A stretch of 64,000 bases of DNA from Calothrix membranacea FACHB-236 (GCF_014696315.1 NZ_JACJPX010000015.1:55620-119619); one strand, 5' to 3'. Positions 27,475-38,658 are shown, counted from the first letter of the stretch. Notes: generated from the letters alone by a model not told the origin. Translations and numbers: made by a program.

Positions 27475-29736
27475 ATGGATACCAATTCTGGGCCCCAACC
27501 GCCCTTCCACGAAACCAATGAAAACACCCCAGAAATTGGCGGTGGGTTGCCTGTAATTGAGTATTGGGCAAAGCACACACTGTCACCAGAAGGGCCACAT
27601 CTTTGGAAAACCCTGTTTCACAAGAGCGCTTGCCTGTCCTGCTCCTGGGGGACTGGTGGACAAAAAGGTGGATTCACCAATGAAGCGGGTGAGAAACTGC
27701 AACGCTGCATGAAAAGTGTAGAAGCAATTTCAGCCGAAATCCAACCTCCGGTTCCAGTCCACTTCTTTGATTCCCACACAATTACTGACCTACAACAGTT
27801 ATCCTCTCTAGAAGCGGATCGGTTGGGAAGACTCAGCTTCCCGGTGATTCGACGTGCAGGTAGTGACCATTATGAGCGCATTTCTTGGGAAGAGATTTAT
27901 GCGATCGCCACGGCTGCGTTTCAGAAACCACCAGAGCGAGTTGCATCCTACAGTTCCGGGCGCGGCTCCAACGAAGCGGCATTTTTACTACAACTGCTGC
28001 TGCGAACCCTGGGTTCCAATAATTTGGCAGATTGTTCAGATCTGTGCCATGCTCCTTCCACAACTGCACTCAAAGAGATGTTTGGCACAAACACCTCTAT
28101 CGTCAGCCTAGAAAGCTTGAAGCAGGCAGATTGTGTGGTATTAGCAGGGGCAAATTCCGCTTACAACCATCCACGTTTGATGAATGAATTGATCAAACTG
28201 CGAGACAAGGGTGGCAAAGTGATTGTGATTAATCCGGTGATGGAAATTGGATTGGTGAAATTTGGCTCTCCGGCATTCCCAGTTAAATCTCTAATTCCTG
28301 GTTCTGAGATTGCTTCATTATATCTTCAGCCGATTCCGGGTAGTGATGTAGCGCTGTTTGTGGGCATTCAAAAAGCGTTAATTGAACAGGGGTTTGTGCA
28401 GCACGACTTTTTGCGAGCATATACCCAAGGGTGGGAAGCAGTATTAGAACAGGCGCGATCGCTTGACTGGGAAATGATCACGACTACCTGCGGCGTATCC
28501 AAAGCAGAAATTGCAGCAGCAGCAACGATTATCGGCACATCAAAAGCTGTGGTCTTTGGTTGGGCAATGGGCATTACCCAACATACAAATGGTGTCGATA
28601 ATGTCTACAGCATCGCCAATACAGCATTAATTAGCGGACAGATTGGCAGAATGGGAGCCGGAGTTATGCCTGTGCGGGGACATTCCAACGTCCAGGGCTT
28701 TGGCTCAATGGGTGTAACTGTGAAGCTCAAAGAAGAAATCAAGCAAGCGTTAGAGAAGTTGTTAGGGCGATCGCTAAATTTACCCAAAGGTTACCATACT
28801 CGTGACCTCATCGAAGCAGCCCAAGCAGGCAAAGTGGATAGTCTCATCTGTGTAGGTGGTAATATCTATGGTGCTAATCCTGACTCAGCACAGGCAAAAC
28901 GGGCATTGGGTAAAATCGATACCATCATCTATCTCGCTACTAAACCCAATATTGGGCATTTTCACGGATTGGCGAAAACGAACACAATCATTATTCCTGT
29001 CCTCAACCGATTTGAAAACCCCCACAAAACCACCGTTGAATCCGGTAACAACTTTGTGCGCCTCAATGATGAAGGCAAAACTCACCTAAAGAATGCAGAT
29101 TTAATTTCCGAAGTCGAGTTTTTAACTGAACTGGCCCATCGCTTGCTGGGTAATTATCCCGTCGAATGGCGCAAACTGCAAGATACTCGCTACGTGCGGC
29201 AACTGATTGCCACAACCATTCCCGGCTATGAAAAAATTGCGACTATTGATGACACCAGCGAAGAGTTTATCATCTCCGGGCGCATCGTCACCGAACCCCA
29301 TTTTAAAACGCCGTCAGGCAAGGCAAAAATGTTGACTACGCCACTGCCGAATCTGGCTTTACCTCAACCTCAAGACTTTGACATTGATAAAAGCGCAAAT
29401 AGTCTCGTGCTGGCATTAATGACCGGACGCAGCTATTCCCAACATAACACGGTGGTTTACAAAATTGATGATCAGTACCGGGGAATGCCCCATCGCCACT
29501 GCATTTTGATGAATCGCGTGGATGCAGAAAAGATTGGGTTAGCCCAACATGATCTCGTCACAGTACAAGGCGATGCCGACAAACTAGAGAACATAGAAGT
29601 GATTTACGGTGCTGTGCGAGAAGGTGCAGCGTTGATGTTTTATCCGGAAGTGAATGTCATTTTTAAAGCCAGAACAGAAACACGTTGCGGTACACCTGCT
29701 TACAAACGGGTGCCAGTGGTAGTGTATAGAAAATAG
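27475..29736 (+). CDS. Molybdopterin oxidoreductase, YdeP/FdhF-like formate-dehydrogenase alpha family
   Basis: A protein of 753 residues of the bis-molybdopterin (DMSO reductase) superfamily, YdeP-like subgroup. The N-terminal Fe-S cysteines are reduced compared with classical FdhF (C53-x-x-C56 and C78). The molybdenum-site cysteine is in DLCHAPST (Cys191), where E. coli FdhF has selenocysteine. Pterin-binding motifs (SYSSGRGSNEAA, VFGWAMGITQHTNGVDN, GQIGRMGAGVMPVRGHSNVQ) and the C-terminal molydopterin-dinucleotide domain (SLVLALMTGRSYSQHNTVVY) follow. The physiological substrate is not certain: YdeP homologues are linked to acid resistance and are not proven formate dehydrogenases. No electron-transfer partner gene adjoins it. 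Confidence 0.87.
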   Translation: MDTNSGPQPPFHETNENTPEIGGGLPVIEYWAKHTLSPEGPHLWKTLFHKSACLSCSWGTGGQKGGFTNEAGEKLQRCMKSVEAISAEIQPPVPVHFFDSHTITDLQQLSSLEADRLGRLSFPVIRRAGSDHYERISWEEIYAIATAAFQKPPERVASYSSGRGSNEAAFLLQLLLRTLGSNNLADCSDLCHAPSTTALKEMFGTNTSIVSLESLKQADCVVLAGANSAYNHPRLMNELIKLRDKGGKVIVINPVMEIGLVKFGSPAFPVKSLIPGSEIASLYLQPIPGSDVALFVGIQKALIEQGFVQHDFLRAYTQGWEAVLEQARSLDWEMITTTCGVSKAEIAAAATIIGTSKAVVFGWAMGITQHTNGVDNVYSIANTALISGQIGRMGAGVMPVRGHSNVQGFGSMGVTVKLKEEIKQALEKLLGRSLNLPKGYHTRDLIEAAQAGKVDSLICVGGNIYGANPDSAQAKRALGKIDTIIYLATKPNIGHFHGLAKTNTIIIPVLNRFENPHKTTVESGNNFVRLNDEGKTHLKNADLISEVEFLTELAHRLLGNYPVEWRKLQDTRYVRQLIATTIPGYEKIATIDDTSEEFIISGRIVTEPHFKTPSGKAKMLTTPLPNLALPQPQDFDIDKSANSLVLALMTGRSYSQHNTVVYKIDDQYRGMPHRHCILMNRVDAEKIGLAQHDLVTVQGDADKLENIEVIYGAVREGAALMFYPEVNVIFKARTETRCGTPAYKRVPVVVYRK

Positions 29737-29788
29737 CGATCGCCACATTGATCTGCTTGGAGATCCAGTATTAAGTTGGTAATCCGCT

Positions 29789-29935
29789 TTACTCTTGTTG
29801 TACTAAAACCATAGGCAACCGATTTAATCGGCTCTCTAATACCAAAGGAACTTTATCTGGAAATTGAGTAATTTGTGATAACCACCAAGTACTATCCGTA
29901 ATCCGGGAGTGTATGTCCTGCTGTCCTGAGTCTTA
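29789..29935 (-). pseudogene. C-terminal coding remnant of an unidentified protein
   Basis: One minus-strand frame stays open and reads RITDSTWWLSQITQFPDKVP, then LVLESRLNRLPMVLVQQE and a stop. The amino-acid mix looks protein-like, but I cannot assign a family. It has no start and lies beside the solitary CRISPR-type repeat, so it is treated as a gene end stranded by rearrangement. Confidence 0.3.
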
Positions 29936-29938
29936 GTT

Positions 29939-29975
29939 GTTTCAATCCCCTTGCCGGGATTCACTAAGTTTCAAC
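29939..29975. repeat. Solitary 37-bp CRISPR-type repeat
   Basis: The sequence opens GTTTCAATCCCC and closes AAGTTTCAAC, exactly 37 bp, with an internal hairpin AATCCC-CTTGCC-GGGATT. Length, the GTTTCAATCCC opening, the GGGATT core and the TTTCAAC ending are those of cyanobacterial type I/III CRISPR repeats. No second copy was seen within the window and no cas gene lies nearby, so it is an orphan or the last trace of an array. Confidence 0.55.
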
Positions 29976-30086
29976 TTGCCAAACATCAAGCGAACAACAT
30001 AACTATATAGCTGGTTGTATTGGTTACTTATTGTATTGAAAAGATTAGCGGTTATGCTTGGTACACTTACGACACAACCCAAAAAA

Positions 30087-30689
30087 TCAATGTTTTTCTA
30101 GGATGCAAAAGAGTGCTTTGGGAAGGGGATCGAGTATGCCATGATAGACCGTTTGTTTAGCCAAACGCAGATTAAATTGTTCTTTAAATATCTGCTGAAT
30201 TTCGTCTGGCGTAAAGCGGTAAGGGCCTTGTTCTCTTGTTTCCTCTTGAGAAAAGCATTTCAGTAACAGGTAGCCTTTAGGCTTTAATAAGTTTGCGACT
30301 GTTTGCACGTAAGTACCATAGCTTTGGGGTGGCAGAACATGGAAGCATCCTCTGTCGAGAATCAAATCAAAAGATTGTTCCAAATGACTGTTGAGAATAT
30401 CATCTTGCCGAAACGAAATTTCTAAACCCTTCTGGTTTGCTTTTGCTGCTGCTTGATTAATGGCTGCTTCTGATAAATCTGTTGCTACCACGTTGAATCC
30501 TCGTTCAGCTAGGGCGATCGCTTGGGTTCCTGGCCCTGTTCCTAAATCCAGCACCGAGCCATTGCTCAGTTCAAGGGTGAGGAGGGCTGATTCCACATCT
30601 GGATCTAAGCTTGGGTTGAACCAGGGCATGGTTTCAACGGCTTGTTCTTGATAGAGCGCTTCCCAATTGGGAAATTCTCGTTGAGTCAT
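30087..30689 (-). CDS. Class I SAM-dependent methyltransferase
   Basis: A protein of 200 residues with the Rossmann methyltransferase core: motif I VLDLGTGPGTQAIALAERG (about residues 46-64), motif II VVATDLSEAAI, and DLILDRGCFHVLPP as the post-II/III region. The N-terminal FPNWEALYQEQAVETMPWF resembles the entry of TehB/thiopurine-type small-molecule methyltransferases (x-W-E-x-x-Y-x-x-x-x-x-P-W). It is a single gene on the minus strand. The substrate cannot be assigned; detoxification of metalloid or thiol compounds is a family-based possibility only. Confidence 0.85.
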   Translation of the reverse strand: MTQREFPNWEALYQEQAVETMPWFNPSLDPDVESALLTLELSNGSVLDLGTGPGTQAIALAERGFNVVATDLSEAAINQAAAKANQKGLEISFRQDDILNSHLEQSFDLILDRGCFHVLPPQSYGTYVQTVANLLKPKGYLLLKCFSQEETREQGPYRFTPDEIQQIFKEQFNLRLAKQTVYHGILDPLPKALFCILEKH

Positions 30690-30858
30690 TGTTAGTTACC
30701 CTTTTAAAGAAGATTAAAAAGCCTTGATTTGATAATTACAGAAGCATTGAATCTCTGTAATTATCCCGCAATTCCCCATCATCGCCAAGTTTGCGACTGT
30801 AGCGTGGGTACTATGAGCGGAGGTCTAGATGGTAGTTTTCTCAATTGAGATCAGGGTG

Positions 30859-31153
30859 TGTTAGGCGCTGATTTTCAATATGATTTGTCACGAAAAAACT
30901 ATCTTAGCGCCTAACCCACCGCCGCGTGGATGGTGCGTTACGGCTAAATTTCATTGTTTCTAAGCCCCAAATCCTTTCATAGCCGTAACACACCCTACTG
31001 GCGTGGCAAGCCTGAAATGTTGCAATAAAATAAGGTTCGTAGTTGCGCTTTAGCGCTAATTAGACTATGAGCTCTGAAGCGCAACTACAAACTTAATGCA
31101 CTACTTTAGCCTTGCCACGCTACTACTTAAGATTTACTTTATAAATGGTCTCT
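30859..31153. mobile_element. MITE, copy C, interrupted by a second element
   Basis: The right part matches copy A: GGTGCGTTACGGCTAAA, AGCCGTAACACACCCTACT, then TTTACTTTATAAATGGTCTC at the right end. The left end is different: it carries another inverted pair (GTTAGGCGCT...AGCGCCTAAC) in place of the usual terminal repeat. Between CCCTACT and ACTTAAG a 120-bp palindromic element has been inserted. Confidence 0.5.
31000..31120. mobile_element. Nested small palindromic element
   Basis: Terminal inverted repeats GGCGTGGCAAG and CTTGCCACGC bound about 120 bp. The inside contains a second dyad (GTAGTTGCGCTT...AAGCGCAACTAC). Flanking CTACT on both sides may be a target-site duplication. It sits inside MITE copy C, so it is younger than that element. 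Confidence 0.5.
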
Positions 31154-31374
31154 TATGGTTGAGTAGTAGTACAAAACCAACTATTTGCTAGTTTTTATTG
31201 AGAAGATGCAGTCACACAAGTATTGTAAAAGTTGCTGGATTATGAAGCGGGTGGCACTAATGTAATAGTGGTATAAATCACAATCTGGATGTTAGTAATC
31301 AGTGCAATTATTTTGGCTACTTAATTCTGAATACTGTAACGATTGCTAAAAAAAACTCATTGAATTTGATGATA
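31154..31374. other. Intergenic region, no gene seen
   Basis: About 220 bp, AT-rich, without a convincing open frame or hairpin. It is the 3' side of the DGQRPI-repeat gene on the minus strand. Confidence 0.35.
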
Positions 31375-31782
31375 TTAGTCCATATAGCCAGTGGGCATTT
31401 GTGTTTCCACAGCTTTATCTGAAATTGGACGGCTACCATCTATTTCTAGAGTATCTCGAACTTGAAAATTCTTCTTAGCAATCGGACGTTGACCGTCTAT
31501 ATCGAGAATTTCTTCTACCTCTAAATCATTAGGATCAATTGGACGGTTGCCGTCTACTGTTAACATCTCATGCTCTTGAAAATCACTCTTAGCAATCGGG
31601 CGTTGCCCATCTATATCAATTGTTTTATCAGAATAATTTTCAGCCTTGACAATTGGACGCTGCCCATCTATATCAATTGTTTCTTTAATTTCAATATTAC
31701 TGGGTTCAACTGGGCGCTGCCCATCTACATCAATTATTTTAGGTGTTTGTGTCAGGTCGCTAGATGATGATTCTGAAGGCAT
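31375..31782 (-). CDS. DGQRPI tandem-repeat protein
   Basis: A protein of 135 residues made almost wholly of six repeats, each about 20 residues, with cores VDGQRPV, IDGQRPI, IDGQRPI, VDGNRPI, IDGQRPI and IDGSRPI. Each is preceded by an acidic/hydrophobic strand (for example ETIDI, KTIDI, MLTV, EILDI). The C-terminus ends PTGYMD. There is no signal peptide, cysteine or membrane segment. The composition is acidic. I recall related cyanobacterial proteins with NRPI/NRPV repeats ending in G-Y/F-x-D, but no function. The DNA repeats are diverged enough to imply selection on the protein pattern. A beta-repeat fold or short linear binding motifs are possible. Confidence 0.65.
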   Translation of the reverse strand: MPSESSSSDLTQTPKIIDVDGQRPVEPSNIEIKETIDIDGQRPIVKAENYSDKTIDIDGQRPIAKSDFQEHEMLTVDGNRPIDPNDLEVEEILDIDGQRPIAKKNFQVRDTLEIDGSRPISDKAVETQMPTGYMD

Positions 31783-32191
31783 AAATTTTAGTATCTTTTA
31801 ATTGAAAGATATGTTTTTCAAAAAACTTTATTGAGATGATTAATTACTTTAGTGAATTAAAATTTAAAAATCTTCTACCATCACATATAAGATATTTCTA
31901 ACTTGAGATTGATTAAATATCTTTCTAAAAGTGCATTTCTAGGAAAAATTCAGCACCTAGGAGCGGAGCCAGAGACGCTCCGCCTCCGGTCAGAAGTCAG
32001 AATTTAAAGGTAATCTAGTAGAATGTCTTGGGATTTTCGACATCGTAAATTTACCCGAAAGCCAGTGCCACAACAAATTTAACCACAGCAAAATAACTGT
32101 GACCCATCTTACCCAGATTTTTGCATTCCCAAAATTTAAGTTAACAGTGACAAAACAGGGTTAACCTGGCTAAGGATATGCTTTTTAGCCG
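31783..32191. other. Intergenic region with one palindromic repeat
   Basis: Between divergent genes, about 410 bp. Positions about 31970-31990 hold GGAGCGGAGCCAGAGACG followed by CTCCGCC, an inverted repeat of a dispersed type. The remainder is AT-rich and would contain the promoters of the repeat protein (minus) and of the small ORF pair (plus). Confidence 0.4.
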
Positions 32192-32290
32192 ATGAAGATA
32201 CCCAACGAAGGTGAAAAAATGGTAGATATTCGAGCCGAAATAGTCAGGCTAGACCCTCAAGTTGTTGTACTAATTGGTCAGCGTTTATGA
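32192..32290 (+). CDS. 32-residue ORF resembling the first helix of chorismate mutase type II
   Basis: ATG at 32192, stop TGA at 32288-32290, overlapping the next gene's ATG as ATGA. The peptide contains MVDIRAEIVRLDPQVVVLI followed by GQRL. This looks like helix 1 of AroQ-type chorismate mutases or PchB-like isochorismate pyruvate lyases (IR-EID-LD-QIVALI-QR). The remaining helices are absent, so it cannot be a working mutase. It may be a 5' remnant now serving as a leader peptide coupled to the downstream gene. Confidence 0.4.
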   Translation: MKIPNEGEKMVDIRAEIVRLDPQVVVLIGQRL

Positions 32291-32610
32291 GTAACACTAT
32301 TTCACATGAACAAGAGCTAGATTTTCATTTATCTATTCAAGAGAATCTAAAACAGCTCTCCGTTCAATTGGGGTCTCCTTTGGACGAAACATCAGTCATG
32401 CAAATATATCAAAATGCATCCGAACTACTGAGCCACCTTTCCCCATCACCCCTGACTTTTGCCCGTGTTGCAGGAACACTACTGGTTTACCAACTCCAAA
32501 ACACAGAACCCGAAGAGATAAAGTGGTTCAATACCCAAGTAAAACAATGTTTGGACGAAGAAGAAGTTGAGGAGTTGATTGAATCCATCTATCGCACTGA
32601 TACTTTGTAA
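32287..32610 (+). CDS. Small conserved hypothetical protein
   Basis: A protein of 107 residues, acidic and mostly helical (HLSIQENLKQLSVQLGSPLD; VKQCLDEEEVEELIESIY). There is no signal peptide or metal motif. Its ATG overlaps the stop of the upstream 32-residue ORF by four bases, which suggests translational coupling. I do not recognise a family. Similar short genes occur in filamentous cyanobacteria. Confidence 0.6.
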   Translation: MSNTISHEQELDFHLSIQENLKQLSVQLGSPLDETSVMQIYQNASELLSHLSPSPLTFARVAGTLLVYQLQNTEPEEIKWFNTQVKQCLDEEEVEELIESIYRTDTL

Positions 32611-32825
32611 TTGCTCCGCGCCATTGCAGCGGTTAAGCTACAAAAAATCCGGAAATAGACACCAAAGGGTCTAGCTGAAACTGATTAGACAGAAAATCGA
32701 TGACTGTTGTTCAAGATTTTATTAGTTCTGTGCATGGTATTTGACCGTAAACTGGGGGTGAGTGCGTAGCCGCAAGGCGGCTTGTCATAGACATCGCTGT
32801 TACTCAAGGATGAGGGGGCGTAGAG

Positions 32826-34214
32826 ATGGAAACCGCAGATTTAATTGTGATTGGTAGCGGACAAGGTGGCATTCCTTTCGCCGCAGATTTTGCCAAAGCC
32901 GGACAAAAAGTTGTACTTTTTGAGCGAGATGCGTTAGGCGGTAGTTGCATTAACTATGGGTGTACTCCTTCTAAAGCATTTTTAGCAGCTGCCCATGCCG
33001 CAGGCCGCGCCCGTCAGGCTGCCAAACTGGGGATTCACACTCAGGTTCAGGTTGACTTTCCTATAGTGATGGAGCGAGTTAGAGGTATTCGCGATCGCTT
33101 TAATCAAGGGGTTCGTCAGCGTTTAGAAAATGCTGGAGTGCAAATAGTTGGCGCTGAAGCTTCGTTCACTGGAGAAGGCATCGTCACAGGCAAAGATGTT
33201 ACTGTTCAAGCACCACTAGTTGTCATCAATACTGGTACATCTTCAGCGATCCCAGATATACCTGGTTTAGCCGGAACTCCCTATCTCACTAATCGCAACT
33301 TCTTTGATTTAAAGGAACTACCGAAGCGATTACTAGTGATTGGTGCAGGTTATATTGGGCTGGAATTGGGGCAAGGGTTAGCTCGTTTAGGCAGTGAAAC
33401 TCATCTAATTGTGCGAGGCGATCGCGTGTTGGCACAAGAAGAACCAGATGTTAGTCAAACCTTAGCACAAGCATTACAGCAAGATGGGATTTATCTGCAC
33501 TTTCAGGTCAATGTAGAACGAGTTGACTACAACAATAATATATTTACGCTCACCTTGAGTAACGGCGAAACCCTTGAGGGTGAGGCTTTAATGGTGGTGA
33601 TTGGGCGCAAACCCAACACGGATGCATTGAATGTTGCAGCCGCAGGGGTAGAACTGGATAAAAAAGGCTTTATCAAAATCAACGATCAATTTCAAACAAC
33701 CACTAAAGGAATTTACGCCATCGGAGATGCTGCTGGACAACCAGCCTTTACCCATGTTTCTTGGGAAGATTACCGTCGCTTGAAAGCCATTTTATGCGGG
33801 GAACAACGCACCCGAAGCGATCGCGTTCTCGGTTATGCGGTGTACACGGAACCACAAGTTGGACGGGTGGGGATGACGTTAGAGCAAGCACAGAAGCAGG
33901 GTATTAACGCCCGTGCTGTCACCCTACCAATAGATCAGATTGCCCGTGGGATTGAATGGGGACATGACTTGGGGTTTTACCGCATGGTAATTGATCGCGA
34001 CACCAACAAAATCTTAGGCGCAACCCTGGTTGGCTATGAAACAGCAGAATTGGTGCATGTATTTTTATCCCTGATGGCAGCGGATGCAACTTGGCAGATG
34101 TTAGAACAATCGGTGCATATCCACCCGACTTACGGTGAAGGATTACCCAGTCTGGCAAGACTTCTGATTGAAGATGATATGCCACTTTGCCCAAACCTTT
34201 ATCCCAATTTGTAA
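32826..34214 (+). CDS. FAD-dependent pyridine nucleotide-disulfide oxidoreductase (mercuric reductase-like, no HMA domain)
   Basis: A protein of 462 residues of the class I disulfide reductase family (lipoamide dehydrogenase/MerA-like). The FAD motif is DLIVIGSGQGGIPFA, the redox-active pair is GGSCINYGCTPSKA (Cys-x4-Cys), the NAD(P) Rossmann motif is LLVIGAGYIGLELGQ, and the second FAD motif is GIYAIGDAAGQPAF. The C-terminal interface domain ends with HIHPTYGEG, keeping the His-Pro-Thr of the family. It lacks the N-terminal heavy-metal-associated domain and the C-terminal Cys-Cys pair of true MerA, so mercuric reduction is doubtful. It lies upstream of katG, though about 290 bp apart. Confidence 0.88.
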   Translation: METADLIVIGSGQGGIPFAADFAKAGQKVVLFERDALGGSCINYGCTPSKAFLAAAHAAGRARQAAKLGIHTQVQVDFPIVMERVRGIRDRFNQGVRQRLENAGVQIVGAEASFTGEGIVTGKDVTVQAPLVVINTGTSSAIPDIPGLAGTPYLTNRNFFDLKELPKRLLVIGAGYIGLELGQGLARLGSETHLIVRGDRVLAQEEPDVSQTLAQALQQDGIYLHFQVNVERVDYNNNIFTLTLSNGETLEGEALMVVIGRKPNTDALNVAAAGVELDKKGFIKINDQFQTTTKGIYAIGDAAGQPAFTHVSWEDYRRLKAILCGEQRTRSDRVLGYAVYTEPQVGRVGMTLEQAQKQGINARAVTLPIDQIARGIEWGHDLGFYRMVIDRDTNKILGATLVGYETAELVHVFLSLMAADATWQMLEQSVHIHPTYGEGLPSLARLLIEDDMPLCPNLYPNL

Positions 34215-34378
34215 CTAGATATTTATGAAGCGAAGGATAGATTGAGGCAACATTTTTAGTTCACATTTGAATTTTGAATTGTTAAGCCTCCAGGGTTCTT
34301 TCTTGGTTCTACCCATTAATATTTAGATGTATTCGCCCTGCTGAGACGATGAGTATAACCGATTGTTTCAAATCATAA

Positions 34379-36700
<2,322 letters not shown>

Positions 36701-37035
36701 TCGAGAGCGAGAAGGTTTTCGAGGTTTCCTCCGCGTAACTTCGCTTATTTGGCGATTGGTGGTCGAGGCGGGAGGAAAACAGCAGAAATCCTGAACTTGG
36801 GTGGAAGCTAGACACAAATATGAGGACGGTATTTCAACATAAGTTGAAACGCCGCCCTCAAAGAGTGCATGAATAATATCTAATATTAAACGCACAGAGG
36901 CTCACATTTTTTATGAAAAAATTGGGTACACCAATACTCAACAGTCGATGATATTTTATAAAAAAATGCCAGTTTTGAGTGTGGAATGTGCGATCGCTTC
37001 TCTCATAATAGAGGCGATCGCATCGGCTGATGGGT
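36701..37035. other. Intergenic region between convergent katG and porin genes
   Basis: It contains several inverted repeats: CCTCCGCG...GAGGCGGGAGG near 36728-36776, TTTCAACATAAGTTGAAA near 36832-36849, and the stronger HIP1-ended hairpin listed separately. No gene is supported. Confidence 0.4.
36988..37021. terminator. HIP1-ended hairpin between convergent genes
   Basis: GCGATCGCTTCTCTC, ATAAT, AGAGGCGATCGC forms a stem of about 12 bp with a small loop, 15 bp downstream of the porin stop on the minus strand. The position suits a bidirectional terminator for the porin and katG. Confidence 0.5.
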
Positions 37036-38658
37036 TTAGAAAGTAAAGGTAGTACGCACTACTCCCACATATATATTTGGGTTACTGCTGTTACCTTCAG
37101 GATTAAAGATGGATATCAATCCTGGGGTAATAGCAATGTTGTCATTCACCTTATATCTATAGAATGCTTCTAAATGATAGGTGACATCATCATCTCGGCG
37201 GCGATTAGCACCACTGACAAATTGATTGCTAGCAACATAAGGTGGCGCACCAAACACAAGACCAGCAAAATTTCCTTTCTTACCCAAATCAGGAAAGCCT
37301 AACTGAACTGCCCAGTTCCAAATCTCTGCATTACTCCTAGCAACGGCTGTATTCTCAGCTTGGGCATTGGTGTAGCCACCCCAAGCTGTGAGGGTAAACT
37401 TCGGACTGAATTTATAATTGGCACTCACACTATAGTTATTCACAGAAGTTCGCGCACCATTGAATGGGTTATTAGCAAAACCAGTGCCAGTACTACCGGA
37501 GACTCCACTACCATCGGTGTAATAAGCATTGACATAAGTAAAAGCCAAACTTAATGGAGAGATGGGCTGAAAAGTAACTTGACCTAATGCAGAGTAAGCA
37601 CCATTAAAAAGGCCTCTACCGTTATTGGGATCGTTACCAACACCAGATGGTACAACATAGCCAGCAGTGAGAGTTAAAGCATTGTTGAACTTGTGATTAA
37701 CGATAATACCCGGCCCTTCTGCTGCCCGATAAATTGGGTTATAACGTCCAAAGCGAGATAACGCACCTGAACCACTAGAATCAAAGTTGCGGCTGAGAGC
37801 AGGTACTTCATCAATATATTCCAACCCTTCGGTGGCGATGTTAGCTATCGTAGAGTTCCCTATGGGGAAACGGTAATACAGCGCTGAGATGCTGACATTG
37901 TTGGATTCATTGCCATCAAACCCTAAACGAGTTTGGTTAGTACCAGTCACACCTGTATTAAATGAAGTGATGTTTCTACCTTGTAACCTCACTCTGAGGC
38001 GGTCTTTACCAGTAAAACTAGCATCAAAGTTTAACCGGACGCGATCAGCAAAAATCGCGTTTTCATTAAGTCCTTGTCTGGTAGTACCAGCATTTTGAGC
38101 ATCGGTATTGATGGCTCGATCGGAGCCAAACACACTAGCCAAAGCGAAAATTGCTTCTCCTCGCAGTGTCGTAGTTGTGGAGAATTGCTGTGATTCTAAA
38201 GTCGCGGTACGAGCTTCTAGAGCATCAACTCGACCGCGCACAGTTTGCAGTTCGGCTGCATATTCTTCCTGTAGCTTTTGCAATGTTGCTAGGTCTTCTT
38301 TGTTGACTAAATCAGCTGTACTTGTGGCTATTAGTTGATTTATCTGATCCAAACAAGCATTTAAACCCGCCGCAAACTCATAACGAGTCAAAGCACGATT
38401 ACCCCGATAAGTTTGGTTAGGATAGCCTGCAATACAGCCGTATCGCTCAACCAAAGATTGTAATGCGCCAAAAGCCCAATCTGTAGGCTGAACATCAGAA
38501 AGCTGGGAAACTGAAGTTACTTGCCCTATATTCTCAGCACTATTTAAACTAGATGCTTGATTTACAGGTACTTCATACCCCATTGCTGGTACTGCAACTA
38601 TCACTACGCCCAAAATCGTTGGGCTAAATAACAAAGAATTCAGCCAAAATGGTTGCAC
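37036..38658 (-). CDS. Iron-uptake/SLH-OprB type outer-membrane porin (Som-like)
   Basis: A protein of 540 residues with a signal peptide and one SLH domain at about residues 52-115 (VSQLSDVQPTDWAFGALQSL, then GCIAGYPNQTYRGNRALTRYEF). A coiled coil (about 115-160) is followed by an OprB-type carbohydrate-selective/iron porin barrel ending in the aromatic TTFTF. This SLH-coiled coil-OprB plan is that of the major cyanobacterial outer-membrane proteins (SomA/B, Slr1908-like), where the SLH domain anchors to pyruvylated cell-wall polysaccharide. It allows diffusion of small solutes, possibly inorganic iron. It lies upstream of and divergent from the phosphonate locus, with a 680-bp gap. Confidence 0.9.
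   Translation of the reverse strand: MQPFWLNSLLFSPTILGVVIVAVPAMGYEVPVNQASSLNSAENIGQVTSVSQLSDVQPTDWAFGALQSLVERYGCIAGYPNQTYRGNRALTRYEFAAGLNACLDQINQLIATSTADLVNKEDLATLQKLQEEYAAELQTVRGRVDALEARTATLESQQFSTTTTLRGEAIFALASVFGSDRAINTDAQNAGTTRQGLNENAIFADRVRLNFDASFTGKDRLRVRLQGRNITSFNTGVTGTNQTRLGFDGNESNNVSISALYYRFPIGNSTIANIATEGLEYIDEVPALSRNFDSSGSGALSRFGRYNPIYRAAEGPGIIVNHKFNNALTLTAGYVVPSGVGNDPNNGRGLFNGAYSALGQVTFQPISPLSLAFTYVNAYYTDGSGVSGSTGTGFANNPFNGARTSVNNYSVSANYKFSPKFTLTAWGGYTNAQAENTAVARSNAEIWNWAVQLGFPDLGKKGNFAGLVFGAPPYVASNQFVSGANRRRDDDVTYHLEAFYRYKVNDNIAITPGLISIFNPEGNSSNPNIYVGVVRTTFTF

Noticed and set aside
27475..29736. Selenocysteine or a proven formate dehydrogenase assignment
   Set aside because: The active-site position is an ordinary cysteine codon (TGC), the frame has no internal TGA, and the reduced set of Fe-S cysteines points to the YdeP subgroup, whose substrate is uncertain.
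32826..34214. Calling the flavoprotein a true mercuric reductase
   Set aside because: It has no heavy-metal-associated domain, no C-terminal cysteine pair and no neighbouring mer genes. Only the general disulfide-reductase family is supported.
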